A stretch of 64,000 nt of DNA from an uncultured Lachnospiraceae bacterium (lineage in GTDB: Bacteria; Bacillota; Clostridia; Lachnospirales; Lachnospiraceae), in NCBI GenBank assembly GCA_902476265.1, contig CABSCP010000015.1:1-64000 (forward strand), given 5' to 3'. A model generated the notes under the pieces. That model was not told the DNA's origin. It worked only from the letters and a program-made list of their open reading frames with translations, and ran no database searches. Positions 8,251 through 16,452 of this stretch are shown one piece after another; within the stretch, counting starts at the first letter, position 1; each line of letters begins with the position of its first letter. Position numbers and translations under genes: made by a program.

Positions 8251-9600
8251 TCACTTTTTTCTTCTAAGTCTTGCAAAAAAGAAGCCGTCCGTGTTCCATC
8301 TTCCCGGTATCAGCTGGCAGCAGCCCGCCGCTGTCTGTCGGCTGTGCAGGCACTCCGGCAGATATGGATCCAGGTTTTCTGTCTCAAAGGGGAATTTTTC
8401 CGTCAGAAAACGGACCATTTCCTCATTTTCTTCCCGGTTTATGGTGCAGGTGGAATACAAAAGCACCCCGCCGGGTTTTACATACTGCCAGGAAGCGGTC
8501 AGGATTTCCTTCTGTAAAGCGGTCAGCTCTTCCAGATCCTCCGGCTGCACCCGATAGCGGATATCCTTCTTCCGGGCCATCACGCCCAGGCCCGAACAGG
8601 GGACATCCGCCAGCACCACATCCGCCTGTCCTTTCTGTTCTTCCTGCGTCCGTCTGGCATCCCATACAGAGACACGAATATTGTCACAACCCATACGGGC
8701 CGCATTTTCTTCTATCAAAAGGGCCTTTGCCTGGGAAACATCCCCGGCTCTCACCAGTCCCTTTCCTTTCAGCTTTTCTGCTGCCATCAGTGCCTTCCCG
8801 CCAGGTGCGGCGCATAGATCCGTCACCTGCATACCGGGCACAATCCCCGCTGCTTCCACCGCCAGCATACTGCTCACATCCTGCACGTAAAACAGTCCCT
8901 GTGCAAATCCGGGCAGGGAAGCCACGCCGTCACAGCTGCCCAGGCAGTAAGCGCCGGAATAAAGAGGATGGGGCACAATTTCCACCCCGGCTCCTTCGAT
9001 GGCAGCCGCCGCCTCCCGCCGCTGTTCCTGTGTCAGCCTTCCCGAAAACCGGATGATCACCGGTCTCTTTTCCTGCAGTCCCCCGAGAATATCGGCGGTT
9101 TCCTCTGCACCGTACTGTTGTGTCCACAAACGGATCATCCATTCCGGCAGGCCTGCGGTTACAGACATGCTCCTGACCGGATCTTTAGCGGGGTCGGGCC
9201 ACTTCAAGCTCTCTTTGTTCCGGGAAATCGTCCGCAAAACGCCGTTTACAAAACCGCCCAGAGAAGAAAATCCCCTCTTTTTCGCCAGTTTTACCGCCTC
9301 GTTACAGGCTGCCGAATCGGGAACCCCTTCCATATAAAGAATCTGGTAAGCGGACAGGCGCAGCAGGTTCCTGATGAGGGGTTTCATCTTCTTCACCGGC
9401 GTTTTGGAATAGCAGTCCAGCACCCAGTCCAGGGTGATGCGCTTTTCCAGCGTTCCTTCCGTCAGCCGTTTGAAAAAAGCCTTTTCTTTCGGGTCTTCAT
9501 AATCATATTTATCCAGCACGCTGCCGATCAGCGTGTCGCCGTATGCGCCCTTCTTTTCCGTTTCCAGGAAAAGGTCCAGCGCCAGTTCCCTCGCTTCCAT
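8251..9600 (-). CDS. rsmB: 16S rRNA (cytosine-967-C5) methyltransferase
   Basis: SAM-dependent RNA methyltransferase of the RsmB/Sun family. The N-terminal NusB-like RNA-binding domain covers about residues 1-130. The catalytic Rossmann domain follows, with DLCAAPGGKA for SAM binding, VPCSGLG and the catalytic STCTINREENE. 449 residues, as expected. It starts 4 nt after the yugP stop. Confidence 0.95.
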   Translation of the reverse strand: MEARELALDLFLETEKKGAYGDTLIGSVLDKYDYEDPKEKAFFKRLTEGTLEKRITLDWVLDCYSKTPVKKMKPLIRNLLRLSAYQILYMEGVPDSAACNEAVKLAKKRGFSSLGGFVNGVLRTISRNKESLKWPDPAKDPVRSMSVTAGLPEWMIRLWTQQYGAEETADILGGLQEKRPVIIRFSGRLTQEQRREAAAAIEGAGVEIVPHPLYSGAYCLGSCDGVASLPGFAQGLFYVQDVSSMLAVEAAGIVPGMQVTDLCAAPGGKALMAAEKLKGKGLVRAGDVSQAKALLIEENAARMGCDNIRVSVWDARRTQEEQKGQADVVLADVPCSGLGVMARKKDIRYRVQPEDLEELTALQKEILTASWQYVKPGGVLLYSTCTINREENEEMVRFLTEKFPFETENLDPYLPECLHSRQTAAGCCQLIPGRWNTDGFFFARLRRKK

Positions 9601-9604
9601 AGGT

Positions 9605-10318
9605 TTAATCCCTGTCTCTGCTTCTGGAAATCAGGATCAGTCGAAGCAGGTTTAAAACAGAGGCCGCTGCTGCCGCCACATAAGTCATGGCTGCGGCTTT
9701 TAATACTTTTCGGCTGCCTTCTACTTCCATATCGCCCAGAATGCCGTAATCCGTCAGCATCACAAGCGCTCTCCTGCTGGCGTCAAACTCCACCGGCAGC
9801 GTGACCAGCTGGAACAGAACCGCCAGAAGAAAAACCCAGATCCCGATCTGCATCAGGACCGTATTGGAGCCAAAGATCAGCCCTGCGATGAAGATCGGCA
9901 GGCCGAACCGGGAGCCGAAATTGGCTGCCGGCGCCATTTTGGAACGGATGCGCAGAGGTTCATATTCCTCGCTGTCCTGCACCGCATGGCCGCACTCATG
10001 GGCCGCAACGCCCACCGCCGCCACACTTGTGGAGGAATAGGTGGCATCCGACAGGCGCAGCACCTTGCTGCGGGGATCATAATGATCCGTCAGGTTCCCG
10101 TTGATATGCTCCACTGTTACATTATATAACCCGTTTTTGTCCAATATCCTTCTGGCTGCCTGAGCGCCCGTCATGCCCGACATGCTGCGCACTCTGCTGT
10201 AGCGGTTAAAAGTCCCGTTGACCCGGGCGCTGGCGATCATGGACAGCACCGCGCCGATTAAAACCAGGAGATAAGTCGCGTCATAATAGTAATAGCCCCA
10301 GTAAGCAAGTATTGTCAT
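9605..10318 (-). CDS. yugP: Membrane zinc metallopeptidase, YugP family
   Basis: Integral membrane peptidase of the YugP family (Peptidase_M, neutral zinc type). The HEXXH motif reads AAHECGHAVQD near residue 86, after an N-terminal membrane helix. Further hydrophobic segments lie in the C-terminal half. The substrate is unknown. In many Clostridia the gene sits between fmt and rsmB, as here, and its start overlaps the fmt stop by 4 nt. Confidence 0.9.
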   Translation of the reverse strand: MTILAYWGYYYYDATYLLVLIGAVLSMIASARVNGTFNRYSRVRSMSGMTGAQAARRILDKNGLYNVTVEHINGNLTDHYDPRSKVLRLSDATYSSTSVAAVGVAAHECGHAVQDSEEYEPLRIRSKMAPAANFGSRFGLPIFIAGLIFGSNTVLMQIGIWVFLLAVLFQLVTLPVEFDASRRALVMLTDYGILGDMEVEGSRKVLKAAAMTYVAAAAASVLNLLRLILISRSRDRD

Positions 10319-11244
10319 CCCAATTCTTCACCCTTTCCGATTTTGCAGCCCAGCAGAAAATCTTTTACTGCCATCCGCTTTTTTCCTTCCAGCTGCACTT
10401 CTTTTAAACAAAGTTTCCCTTCTCCGGTATTGACCGCCACGCTGTCCTTTTGCACGGCGTCAACCGTTCCGGGCGCGGCATCCGCCTTATCACAGCAAAC
10501 GTCAGCCGCCCATATTTTTAACATTTTTCCGTTGTAAAACGTATAAGCTCCGGGCCAGGAATAAAGCCCTCTTATCTTTCGTTCAATCACCGCTGCGGAT
10601 TCCTTCCAGTCAATGAGCCCCATGGACTTTTCCAGCATACGGGCATAAAAACCGGAAGTATCTTCCTGCTTCTCCGCAGCCAGTTCGCCGGCTTCCAGTT
10701 TTCTTAAAGCCTCCACGATGAGGGCGCTGCCCGTTTCGGACAGTTTTTTCTGCAGTGTTTCGTCGGTATCCTTTTCGGCTATGGGCACCGCCGCCTTTAG
10801 CAGCATATCTCCGGTGTCCACACCGGCATCCATCTGCATGATGGTCACGCCGGTTTCCGTTTCCCCGTTTAAAATGGCCCACTGAATAGGAGCTGCTCCC
10901 CGGTAAGCTGGTAGCAGAGAGCCATGAATATTGATACAGCCGTATTCCGGAATATCCAGAATCTCCTGGGAAAGGATCTGTCCGAAGGCAGCCACCACAT
11001 AAACATCCGCCACAAAGGTTTTCAACACTTCCACCGCTTCCGGCTTTTTTATTTTGACCGGCTGATACACCGGAATGCCATGCTTTATGGCACATTCCTT
11101 GACGGGAGACATCTGCATTTTCCCGCTTCTGCCCCTGGGCTTATCCGGCTGTGTCACCACTGCGCTGACTACATGTCCCGCCGCCAGCAGCGCTTCCAGC
11201 GGCCCCACCGCAAAATCGGGGGTTCCCATATATACGATCTTCAT
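10315..11244 (-). CDS. fmt: Methionyl-tRNA formyltransferase
   Basis: Formylates initiator Met-tRNA with 10-formyl-tetrahydrofolate. The N-terminal formyltransferase domain begins MKIVYMGTPDFAV and contains the active-site stretch NIHGSLLPAYRGAAPIQWA and a later GVTIMQMDAGVDTGD. A C-terminal OB-like domain follows. 309 residues, complete. It lies 3 nt after def, the enzyme that later removes the formyl group. Confidence 0.97.
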   Translation of the reverse strand: MKIVYMGTPDFAVGPLEALLAAGHVVSAVVTQPDKPRGRSGKMQMSPVKECAIKHGIPVYQPVKIKKPEAVEVLKTFVADVYVVAAFGQILSQEILDIPEYGCINIHGSLLPAYRGAAPIQWAILNGETETGVTIMQMDAGVDTGDMLLKAAVPIAEKDTDETLQKKLSETGSALIVEALRKLEAGELAAEKQEDTSGFYARMLEKSMGLIDWKESAAVIERKIRGLYSWPGAYTFYNGKMLKIWAADVCCDKADAAPGTVDAVQKDSVAVNTGEGKLCLKEVQLEGKKRMAVKDFLLGCKIGKGEELG

Positions 11245-11247
11245 CCG

Positions 11248-11748
11248 TTATTCTTCCTCTTCTTCCAGGTCCGCGTAATATTCGTCCGTAGGCAGCAGCT
11301 GCCCTTCCACCTTATCCACATAGAGTTTTCCGTCCAGATGATCCAGTTCATGACAGATGGCCCTGGCCAGAAGCTCTGTGCCTTCAATTTCATACTCCTG
11401 CATATTTTCATCGAAAGCTGCCGCTTTCACATAATTGGGGCGGGTCACCGTTCCGGTTTTACCGGGAACGGAAAGGCATCCCTCCCCTCCGGTCTGCTGC
11501 CCGTCCGTTTCCAGGATTCTGGGATTGATCATGACAATGGGATCTTCCCCTGTGGTATCGATGACCACAATGCGTTTCAAAATCCCCACCTGCGGCGCGG
11601 CCAGACCGCAGCCGTTGGCCTCATACATGGTTTCAAACATATCCTGGATCAGTTCCTTTATGCGGGGCGTCACCTCTTTTACTTCCTTACAGTTTTTCGT
11701 CAGGATGGGATCCCCCATCGTTCTTATGTTACGGATTGCCATTATCAT
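11248..11748 (-). CDS. def: Peptide deformylase
   Basis: Removes the formyl group from new proteins. The three family motifs are all present: GCGLAAPQVG, GGEGCLSVPG and HELDHLDG (Fe/Zn ligands Cys, His, His). At 166 residues it is a type 1-like short form with a run of acidic residues at its end. It lies between priA and fmt, 10 nt after priA. Confidence 0.97.
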   Translation of the reverse strand: MIMAIRNIRTMGDPILTKNCKEVKEVTPRIKELIQDMFETMYEANGCGLAAPQVGILKRIVVIDTTGEDPIVMINPRILETDGQQTGGEGCLSVPGKTGTVTRPNYVKAAAFDENMQEYEIEGTELLARAICHELDHLDGKLYVDKVEGQLLPTDEYYADLEEEEE

Positions 11749-11758
11749 TCTCCTTTCT

Positions 11759-14026
11759 CTAATACGTATTCACCGGGTCAAAATCAAACTGGCACATGCC
11801 TTTCGGCTTTTCCTGTCCGGCGCGCAGACGCTCGATCCCGTTTTTAATCTCCACCAGTTTCCGGTAATCCTTATTTTTTATATAAACACCATAGCGGTAA
11901 ATATCATTGATCTTCCCGATCAGCGCGGGCGCCGGCCCGATGATCACCGTATCCGGCACCTTCCCCGGCCGCCCTGCATCCGGCCCTTCCCACTGCAGGG
12001 CTATACTGCGCGCGGTCTCTGCCGCTTCTTTTGCGGCTTCTTTCGCATCTTCTTCCTTTTGAGAGGCGATCTGGACCGACAGGATATGGGAGGCCGGCGG
12101 ATAGGCCAAAAGCTGCCGATAGGTGATCTCCTCCTGATAAAACCCTTCATAATCCTGCGCCGCCGCATACCGGATGCTGTAATGATCCGGCTGATAGGTC
12201 TGGATCACCACTTCGCCGGCTTTTTCTCCCCTCCCGGCACGGCCTGCCGCCTGGGTCAAAAGCTGGAAGGTGCGCTCCCCTGCCCGGTAGTCGCTCATGG
12301 ACAGAGACAAATCCGCCGCCAGAATCCCCACCAGCGTCACTTCCGGGAAATCATGACCCTTCACAATCATCTGGGTGCCCACCAGGATATCCGCCTCTTT
12401 GTTGGAAAAGGCCGACAGAATTTTTTCGTAGCTGTCCTTTGTCCGGGTGGTGTCCGCATCCATGCGCAGCACCCGAGCCCCGGGATATCTCTTTACAAGC
12501 TGTTCCTCAATCTGTTCCGTGCCCGCCCGAAATCCCAGAATATAACGGGATCCGCAGGAGGGACACAGCTTCACAGCAGGCTGTTCATAGCCGCAGTAAT
12601 GGCATACCAGCTTTCCGTTTCTGTGCTCCGAAAGGGATACGTCACAGTGGGGACATTTGCACACATAACCACAGGAACGGCAGGACACAAAGCCCGCATA
12701 GCCTCTCCGGTTCAAAAAAAGCATGGACTGCTCCTTTTTCTCCAGTCTTTCTGCAAGCTTTTCCTGCAGCCTCCTGGAAAAAATGGAACGGTTCCCTTCC
12801 TTTAATTCCTGTCGCAGATCCTCCACATAAACCTTCGGCAGAAATCCGCCGGTCAGACGCTCCTTTAAGGTATAAAAAGCATATTCGCCGCTCATGGCCC
12901 GGCTGTAAGCCTCCAGGGAAGGCGTCGCCGATCCCATGACCACAGCCGCGTCGGAAAGTTCGGCCAGCTTCACCGCCGTTTCCCTGGCATGATACTTGGG
13001 GCTGGTTTCGCTTTTATAGCTGTTTTCATGCTCCTCATCAATGAGAATCATGCCCAGTTTGGGAAAAGGGACAAACAGCGCCGACCTGGGGCCGATGATC
13101 ACATCGATCTCCCCTTTTCTGGCCCGTTCGCACTGGTCCTGTTTTTCCCCGGGGCTGAGAGTGGAATTCATCACCGATACCCGGTCCTTGAACCGATGGT
13201 AAAACCGCAACACGGTCTGGTAGGTGAGAGCGATTTCCGGAATCAGCACAATGGCCTGCCTGCCTCTTTTTATCATGCCCGCAATCAGCTCCAGATAAAC
13301 TTCCGTCTTGCCGCTTCCTGTAATTCCATGGATTAAAACCGGCCTGCGGCTGCCCGCATCATAATCGAACAGCACACAGTCTGCGATATCCTTCTGGGTT
13401 TTGCTCAGAACCTTTTGTTCTTCTTGCCTCTCCACCTGTTTTACGGGATTGCGGTAAAAGGAAGTGGACTTCTGGCGGATCATTCCCGCTTCTTCCAGGC
13501 TTTTTATGGTAGCAGCGGCAATATTCAGCTTTTTGGTCACCAGTTCCCGGGAGAGAATCCCTTCTTTTAAAAGTTCTTTCAAAAGCCGGGATTTGGCGGT
13601 CTGATGCTTCCTGTCGCATTCTGCCAGAAAAGCGGCGGCATCTTCCCGGGATGCTGCCAGCTCGATTTCCTTTTTTTCCTTCGCCGCCACCTTCTGCCGG
13701 GCCGGAAGCACTGTTTTCAATGCCTGTATCATGGTGGAGCCATACTGTTCCTTCATCCAGGCGGCCAGTTCGATCATGCGCTCCTCCGGCCCCTGGGCCT
13801 TATTTAAAACGCTGTCGATCTGTTTCATCCGCTCTTCCGGAAACTGCGCCGTATCCGTCAGCTCAATCACGTACCCCGTACGCAGGGTGTTTCCTGCCCC
13901 AAAGGGAATCAGCACCCGCATTCCCGGCCGAAGAACATCCGCAAGCTTTGGCGGGATCCGGTACTGGAAGGGACGGTCCACCTTTTCGTGGGAAATATCC
14001 ACGATGATGTCTGCATATTTCTTCAT
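11759..14026 (-). CDS. priA: Primosomal protein N', replication restart helicase
   Basis: Superfamily 2 helicase that reloads the replisome at collapsed forks. The N-terminal DNA-binding domain starts with YADIIVDISHEKVDRPFQY. The helicase core has GITGSGKTEVY (Walker A) and DEEHENSYK (Walker B). Zinc-binding cysteines occur in CRSCGYVCKCPHC and CPSCGSRY, and the late QAAGRAGRG motif is intact. 755 residues, full length. The start overlaps the murE stop by 4 nt. Confidence 0.96.
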   Translation of the reverse strand: MKKYADIIVDISHEKVDRPFQYRIPPKLADVLRPGMRVLIPFGAGNTLRTGYVIELTDTAQFPEERMKQIDSVLNKAQGPEERMIELAAWMKEQYGSTMIQALKTVLPARQKVAAKEKKEIELAASREDAAAFLAECDRKHQTAKSRLLKELLKEGILSRELVTKKLNIAAATIKSLEEAGMIRQKSTSFYRNPVKQVERQEEQKVLSKTQKDIADCVLFDYDAGSRRPVLIHGITGSGKTEVYLELIAGMIKRGRQAIVLIPEIALTYQTVLRFYHRFKDRVSVMNSTLSPGEKQDQCERARKGEIDVIIGPRSALFVPFPKLGMILIDEEHENSYKSETSPKYHARETAVKLAELSDAAVVMGSATPSLEAYSRAMSGEYAFYTLKERLTGGFLPKVYVEDLRQELKEGNRSIFSRRLQEKLAERLEKKEQSMLFLNRRGYAGFVSCRSCGYVCKCPHCDVSLSEHRNGKLVCHYCGYEQPAVKLCPSCGSRYILGFRAGTEQIEEQLVKRYPGARVLRMDADTTRTKDSYEKILSAFSNKEADILVGTQMIVKGHDFPEVTLVGILAADLSLSMSDYRAGERTFQLLTQAAGRAGRGEKAGEVVIQTYQPDHYSIRYAAAQDYEGFYQEEITYRQLLAYPPASHILSVQIASQKEEDAKEAAKEAAETARSIALQWEGPDAGRPGKVPDTVIIGPAPALIGKINDIYRYGVYIKNKDYRKLVEIKNGIERLRAGQEKPKGMCQFDFDPVNTY

Positions 14027-15504
14027 GAAAAAGAGATTCCTCTTTCTTTCAAAATATCCGCGATCAGATCCCGCTCATCCATCGGATATTTTACACCTTT
14101 GATTTCCTGATAGTCCTCATGGCCTTTCCCCGCCAGCACGATGATATCTCCCGGCTGTCCGTGGTCAATGGCATAGGCGATGGCCTCTTTCCTGTCCGGA
14201 ATGGCGATATAGGCTCCTTTCGTCTTTTCCATACCGGTGATGATATCCGCAATGATGGCGTCGGGTTCCTCAAACCTGGGGTTATCGGAAGTGATGACGG
14301 TAAAGTCAGCCAGTTTCCCGGAAACCTCTCCCATTTCAAACCTTCTGTCCCTGGAGCGGTTGCCGCCGCAGCCAAAGACACAGACCAGACGGCCGTGTTC
14401 ATATTCCTTCAGCGTGGTCAGAAGGCTTTCCAATGCCATGGCATTGTGGGCATAATCGATCATCAGTGTGAAATCATCGGAAACTTTCACCATCTCAATA
14501 CGCCCTTTCACTTTCGCGGCCAGCAGCGCTTTTTTGACCGCTTCCTCAGACACGCCGAAATGCCGGCAGATGGCGATAGCAGTCATGGCGTTGTACACGG
14601 AAAACCGCCCCGGCATGGCTATCCGGGCATCCATTTCCAGCAGTCCGCTCACATGGAAGGCAACGCCCAGATGCCCCTGACTGTTTGTAAAGGTCAGTCC
14701 CGATGCCCGCAAAGCGGCCCCTTCAGACAGTCCGTAAGTTTCCAGTTCACAGGTATGGCCTTCGGTTACCTTTTGCCAGTGAGTGTCATCACAGTTGACA
14801 ATGCCCACCTTACACTGTTTGAACAAAAGTCCTTTACAGCGCATATAATCTTCAAAATCGGTATGCTCATTGGGGCCGATGTGGTCCGGCTCAATATTGG
14901 TAAAAATGCCGAAGTCAAAAACAAAGCCCTGGCTTCTGTGCAGCATCAGCGCCTGAGAGGATACCTCCATCACCACTGTGTCGCAGCCCGCCTGCACCAT
15001 CCGGTGCAGATATTCCTGCAGCACATAGGATTCCGGGGTGGTATTTTTGGCCGGAATATGTTCCGTTCCGATAATCACTTCAATTGTCCCTAAAAGCCCC
15101 ACCTTCCGGCCCGCATTTTCCAGAATGGACTTCACCAGATAGGTCGTGGTGGTCTTGCCCTTGGTCCCGGTAATGCCGATGGTGGCAAGCTTTTCGGCCG
15201 GATGGTCAAACCATGCGGCAGCGATAAATGCCATGGCATATCTGGTGTTCTCTACCATAATTACGGTGGTATCCGTACCCTCGGGCACCGTCACTTCTTT
15301 GGAAACCACCAGCGCGAGAGCGCCCTCTTCCGCAGCCCGGGCGGCTGCACTGTGGCCGTCAAAATTTGCCCCTTCGATACAGATAAACAGACATCCTCCG
15401 CTCACCTTGCGGGAATCATAGACCACCGCACTTATGTTTCGTTCCAGACTTCCTCTCTCACAGGTATAAGACAGATTTTCCAATAGTTCTTTTAATGATT
15501 TCAA
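14023..15504 (-). CDS. murE: UDP-MurNAc-tripeptide synthetase (meso-DAP adding)
   Basis: Cytoplasmic ligase that adds the third residue to the peptidoglycan stem peptide. The ATP-binding motif GITGTKGKTTTTY, the central E-x-S-S-Q-A-L motif and the C-terminal DNPRFEEP are visible. The DNPR form is the signature of meso-diaminopimelate enzymes. The frame is open 37 codons further up, but AAAGGAG sits 9 nt before a TTG at 15504. Homology also begins there, so a TTG start and 493 residues are preferred. First gene of the ten-gene operon. Confidence 0.95.
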   Translation of the reverse strand: MKSLKELLENLSYTCERGSLERNISAVVYDSRKVSGGCLFICIEGANFDGHSAAARAAEEGALALVVSKEVTVPEGTDTTVIMVENTRYAMAFIAAAWFDHPAEKLATIGITGTKGKTTTTYLVKSILENAGRKVGLLGTIEVIIGTEHIPAKNTTPESYVLQEYLHRMVQAGCDTVVMEVSSQALMLHRSQGFVFDFGIFTNIEPDHIGPNEHTDFEDYMRCKGLLFKQCKVGIVNCDDTHWQKVTEGHTCELETYGLSEGAALRASGLTFTNSQGHLGVAFHVSGLLEMDARIAMPGRFSVYNAMTAIAICRHFGVSEEAVKKALLAAKVKGRIEMVKVSDDFTLMIDYAHNAMALESLLTTLKEYEHGRLVCVFGCGGNRSRDRRFEMGEVSGKLADFTVITSDNPRFEEPDAIIADIITGMEKTKGAYIAIPDRKEAIAYAIDHGQPGDIIVLAGKGHEDYQEIKGVKYPMDERDLIADILKERGISFS

Positions 15505-15532
15505 ATGGAAACTCTCCTTTCTTAAAAGGACA

Positions 15533-15572
15533 GCGTCTGCCCCCTCAAAATATCCTGTTGCCTGGCAGACGC
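15533..15572 (-). promoter_or_regulatory. 5' leader hairpin of murE mRNA
   Basis: A perfect 9-bp inverted repeat (GCGTCTGCC / GGCAGACGC) lies in the murE leader between the promoter and the ribosome site. There is no T-run, so it is not a terminator; it may stabilise the transcript or affect translation. Confidence 0.4.
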
Positions 15573-15586
15573 AACACTTACCCATT

Positions 15587-15615
15587 ATCATAACACAAAA
15601 TGAGCGGCTTTTCAA
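15587..15615 (-). promoter_or_regulatory. Promoter of the murE-rsgA operon
   Basis: TTGAAA (15610-15615) and TATGAT (15587-15592) on the minus strand with a 17-nt spacer. It is a good SigA-type match, about 85 nt before the murE start. The -35 box lies inside the hairpin at 15599-15636. Confidence 0.65.
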
Positions 15616-15645
15616 ATGCTACTGAAAACCGCTCATCCTTTTTCG
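15599..15645. terminator. Hairpin between smpB and murE, probable terminator
   Basis: A strong stem (ATGAGCGGCTTTTCA pairing with TGAAAACCGCTCAT, one bulge) followed by CCTTTTT on the plus side and by ATTTTG on the minus side. It probably ends smpB transcription. It overlaps the murE promoter. Confidence 0.55.
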
Positions 15646-15651
15646 AATTAA

Positions 15652-15974
15652 CCCTTCAAATCCCCCGCGCATTATGTCCGGCAGAACCTCCCCGTTCGGC
15701 ATTCTTCAGGGCCGGTGTATCAGGATGTTTTTTCAGTTCCGATCCTGTCCGGCAAGAAATACCGGCCCCGGGCAGTCTGCTTTTGGACTGCCGCCGGGCA
15801 GAAGAAACTCGCTTTGCTCAGACAACTCCTGTCCGGCGGCAAAAAGCAGTCCCCCCGGGGCAGTATTTCTATGCCGGACAGAATAAGTCACTAAAAAAGC
15901 ATCCTGATACACCGGCCCTGAGGGATGCCTCGCGGTGAGCTCTGCCGTGCACAATACGCGGGGGATTTGAAGGG
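15652..15974. repeat. 323-bp imperfect palindrome between smpB and murE
   Basis: The two ends are inverted copies: CCCTTCAAATCCCCCGCG at 15652 matches CGCGGGGGATTTGAAGGG at 15974. The similarity continues inward through GGGCCGGTGTATCAGGATG, TGTCCGGCA and the GCAGTC-rich centre, giving arms of about 140 bp. Short open frames inside are by-products of the palindrome. This fills the 478-nt gap, and no gene (in particular no tmRNA) is present. It may be a MITE-like element or a long transcribed hairpin. Confidence 0.75.
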
Positions 15975-15982
15975 CGTTTTGT

Positions 15983-16450
15983 TTAATACAGATTTTTCAC
16001 CTTGAAATCCCGCTCTACTTCCCGGCGCTGGTCCTTTTTGGCAATATCCTGCCGCTTGTCATACAGTTTTTTACCGCGGCATAAGCCGATTTCCATCTTC
16101 GCCCGGCCGTCTTTAAAATAGACCTGCAGGGGCATGATGGTATATCCTTTTTCCCTGCATTTGCCGGCAAGCTTATTGATTTCCGCTTTATGCATCAGAA
16201 GCTTCCGGGTGCGAAGGGGATCCTTGTTGAATAAATTTCCCTTTTCATAGGGGCTGATGTGCATACCGTACACATAAATTTCCCCTTTGTCGATCTGCAC
16301 AAATGCCTCTTTGATACTGCATTTCCCCATACGCAGGCTCTTCACCTCCGTGCCGTGTAAAACAAGGCCCGCCTCATGCGTTTCCTCTACAAAGTAGTCA
16401 TGGAAAACCTTCTTATTATTTGCAATCAGTTTTTGTGCTTCTTTTGCCAT
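15983..16450 (-). CDS. smpB: SsrA (tmRNA)-binding protein
   Basis: Small basic protein that binds tmRNA and delivers it to stalled ribosomes. The family pattern is clear: NNKKVFHDYFVEETHEAGL, then GTEVKSLR, HISPYEKGN and a basic tail. 155 residues, complete. It starts 2 nt after the rnr stop, the standard rnr-smpB pair. The tmRNA gene itself is not in the window. Confidence 0.97.
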   Translation of the reverse strand: MAKEAQKLIANNKKVFHDYFVEETHEAGLVLHGTEVKSLRMGKCSIKEAFVQIDKGEIYVYGMHISPYEKGNLFNKDPLRTRKLLMHKAEINKLAGKCREKGYTIMPLQVYFKDGRAKMEIGLCRGKKLYDKRQDIAKKDQRREVERDFKVKNLY

Positions 16451-16452
16451 GG

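Noticed and set aside
8271..9056. Proline-rich open frame opposite rsmB
   Set aside because: Composition is that of a reverse-strand shadow of a coding sequence; no family similarity.
15600..15954. Open frames on both strands between smpB and murE
   Set aside because: They arise from the palindrome; the two strands encode mirror-like peptides with no family.
15505..15982. Possible tmRNA (ssrA) gene next to smpB
   Set aside because: No tRNA-Ala-like ends, CCA or tag-coding sequence are visible; the sequence is explained by the palindrome.
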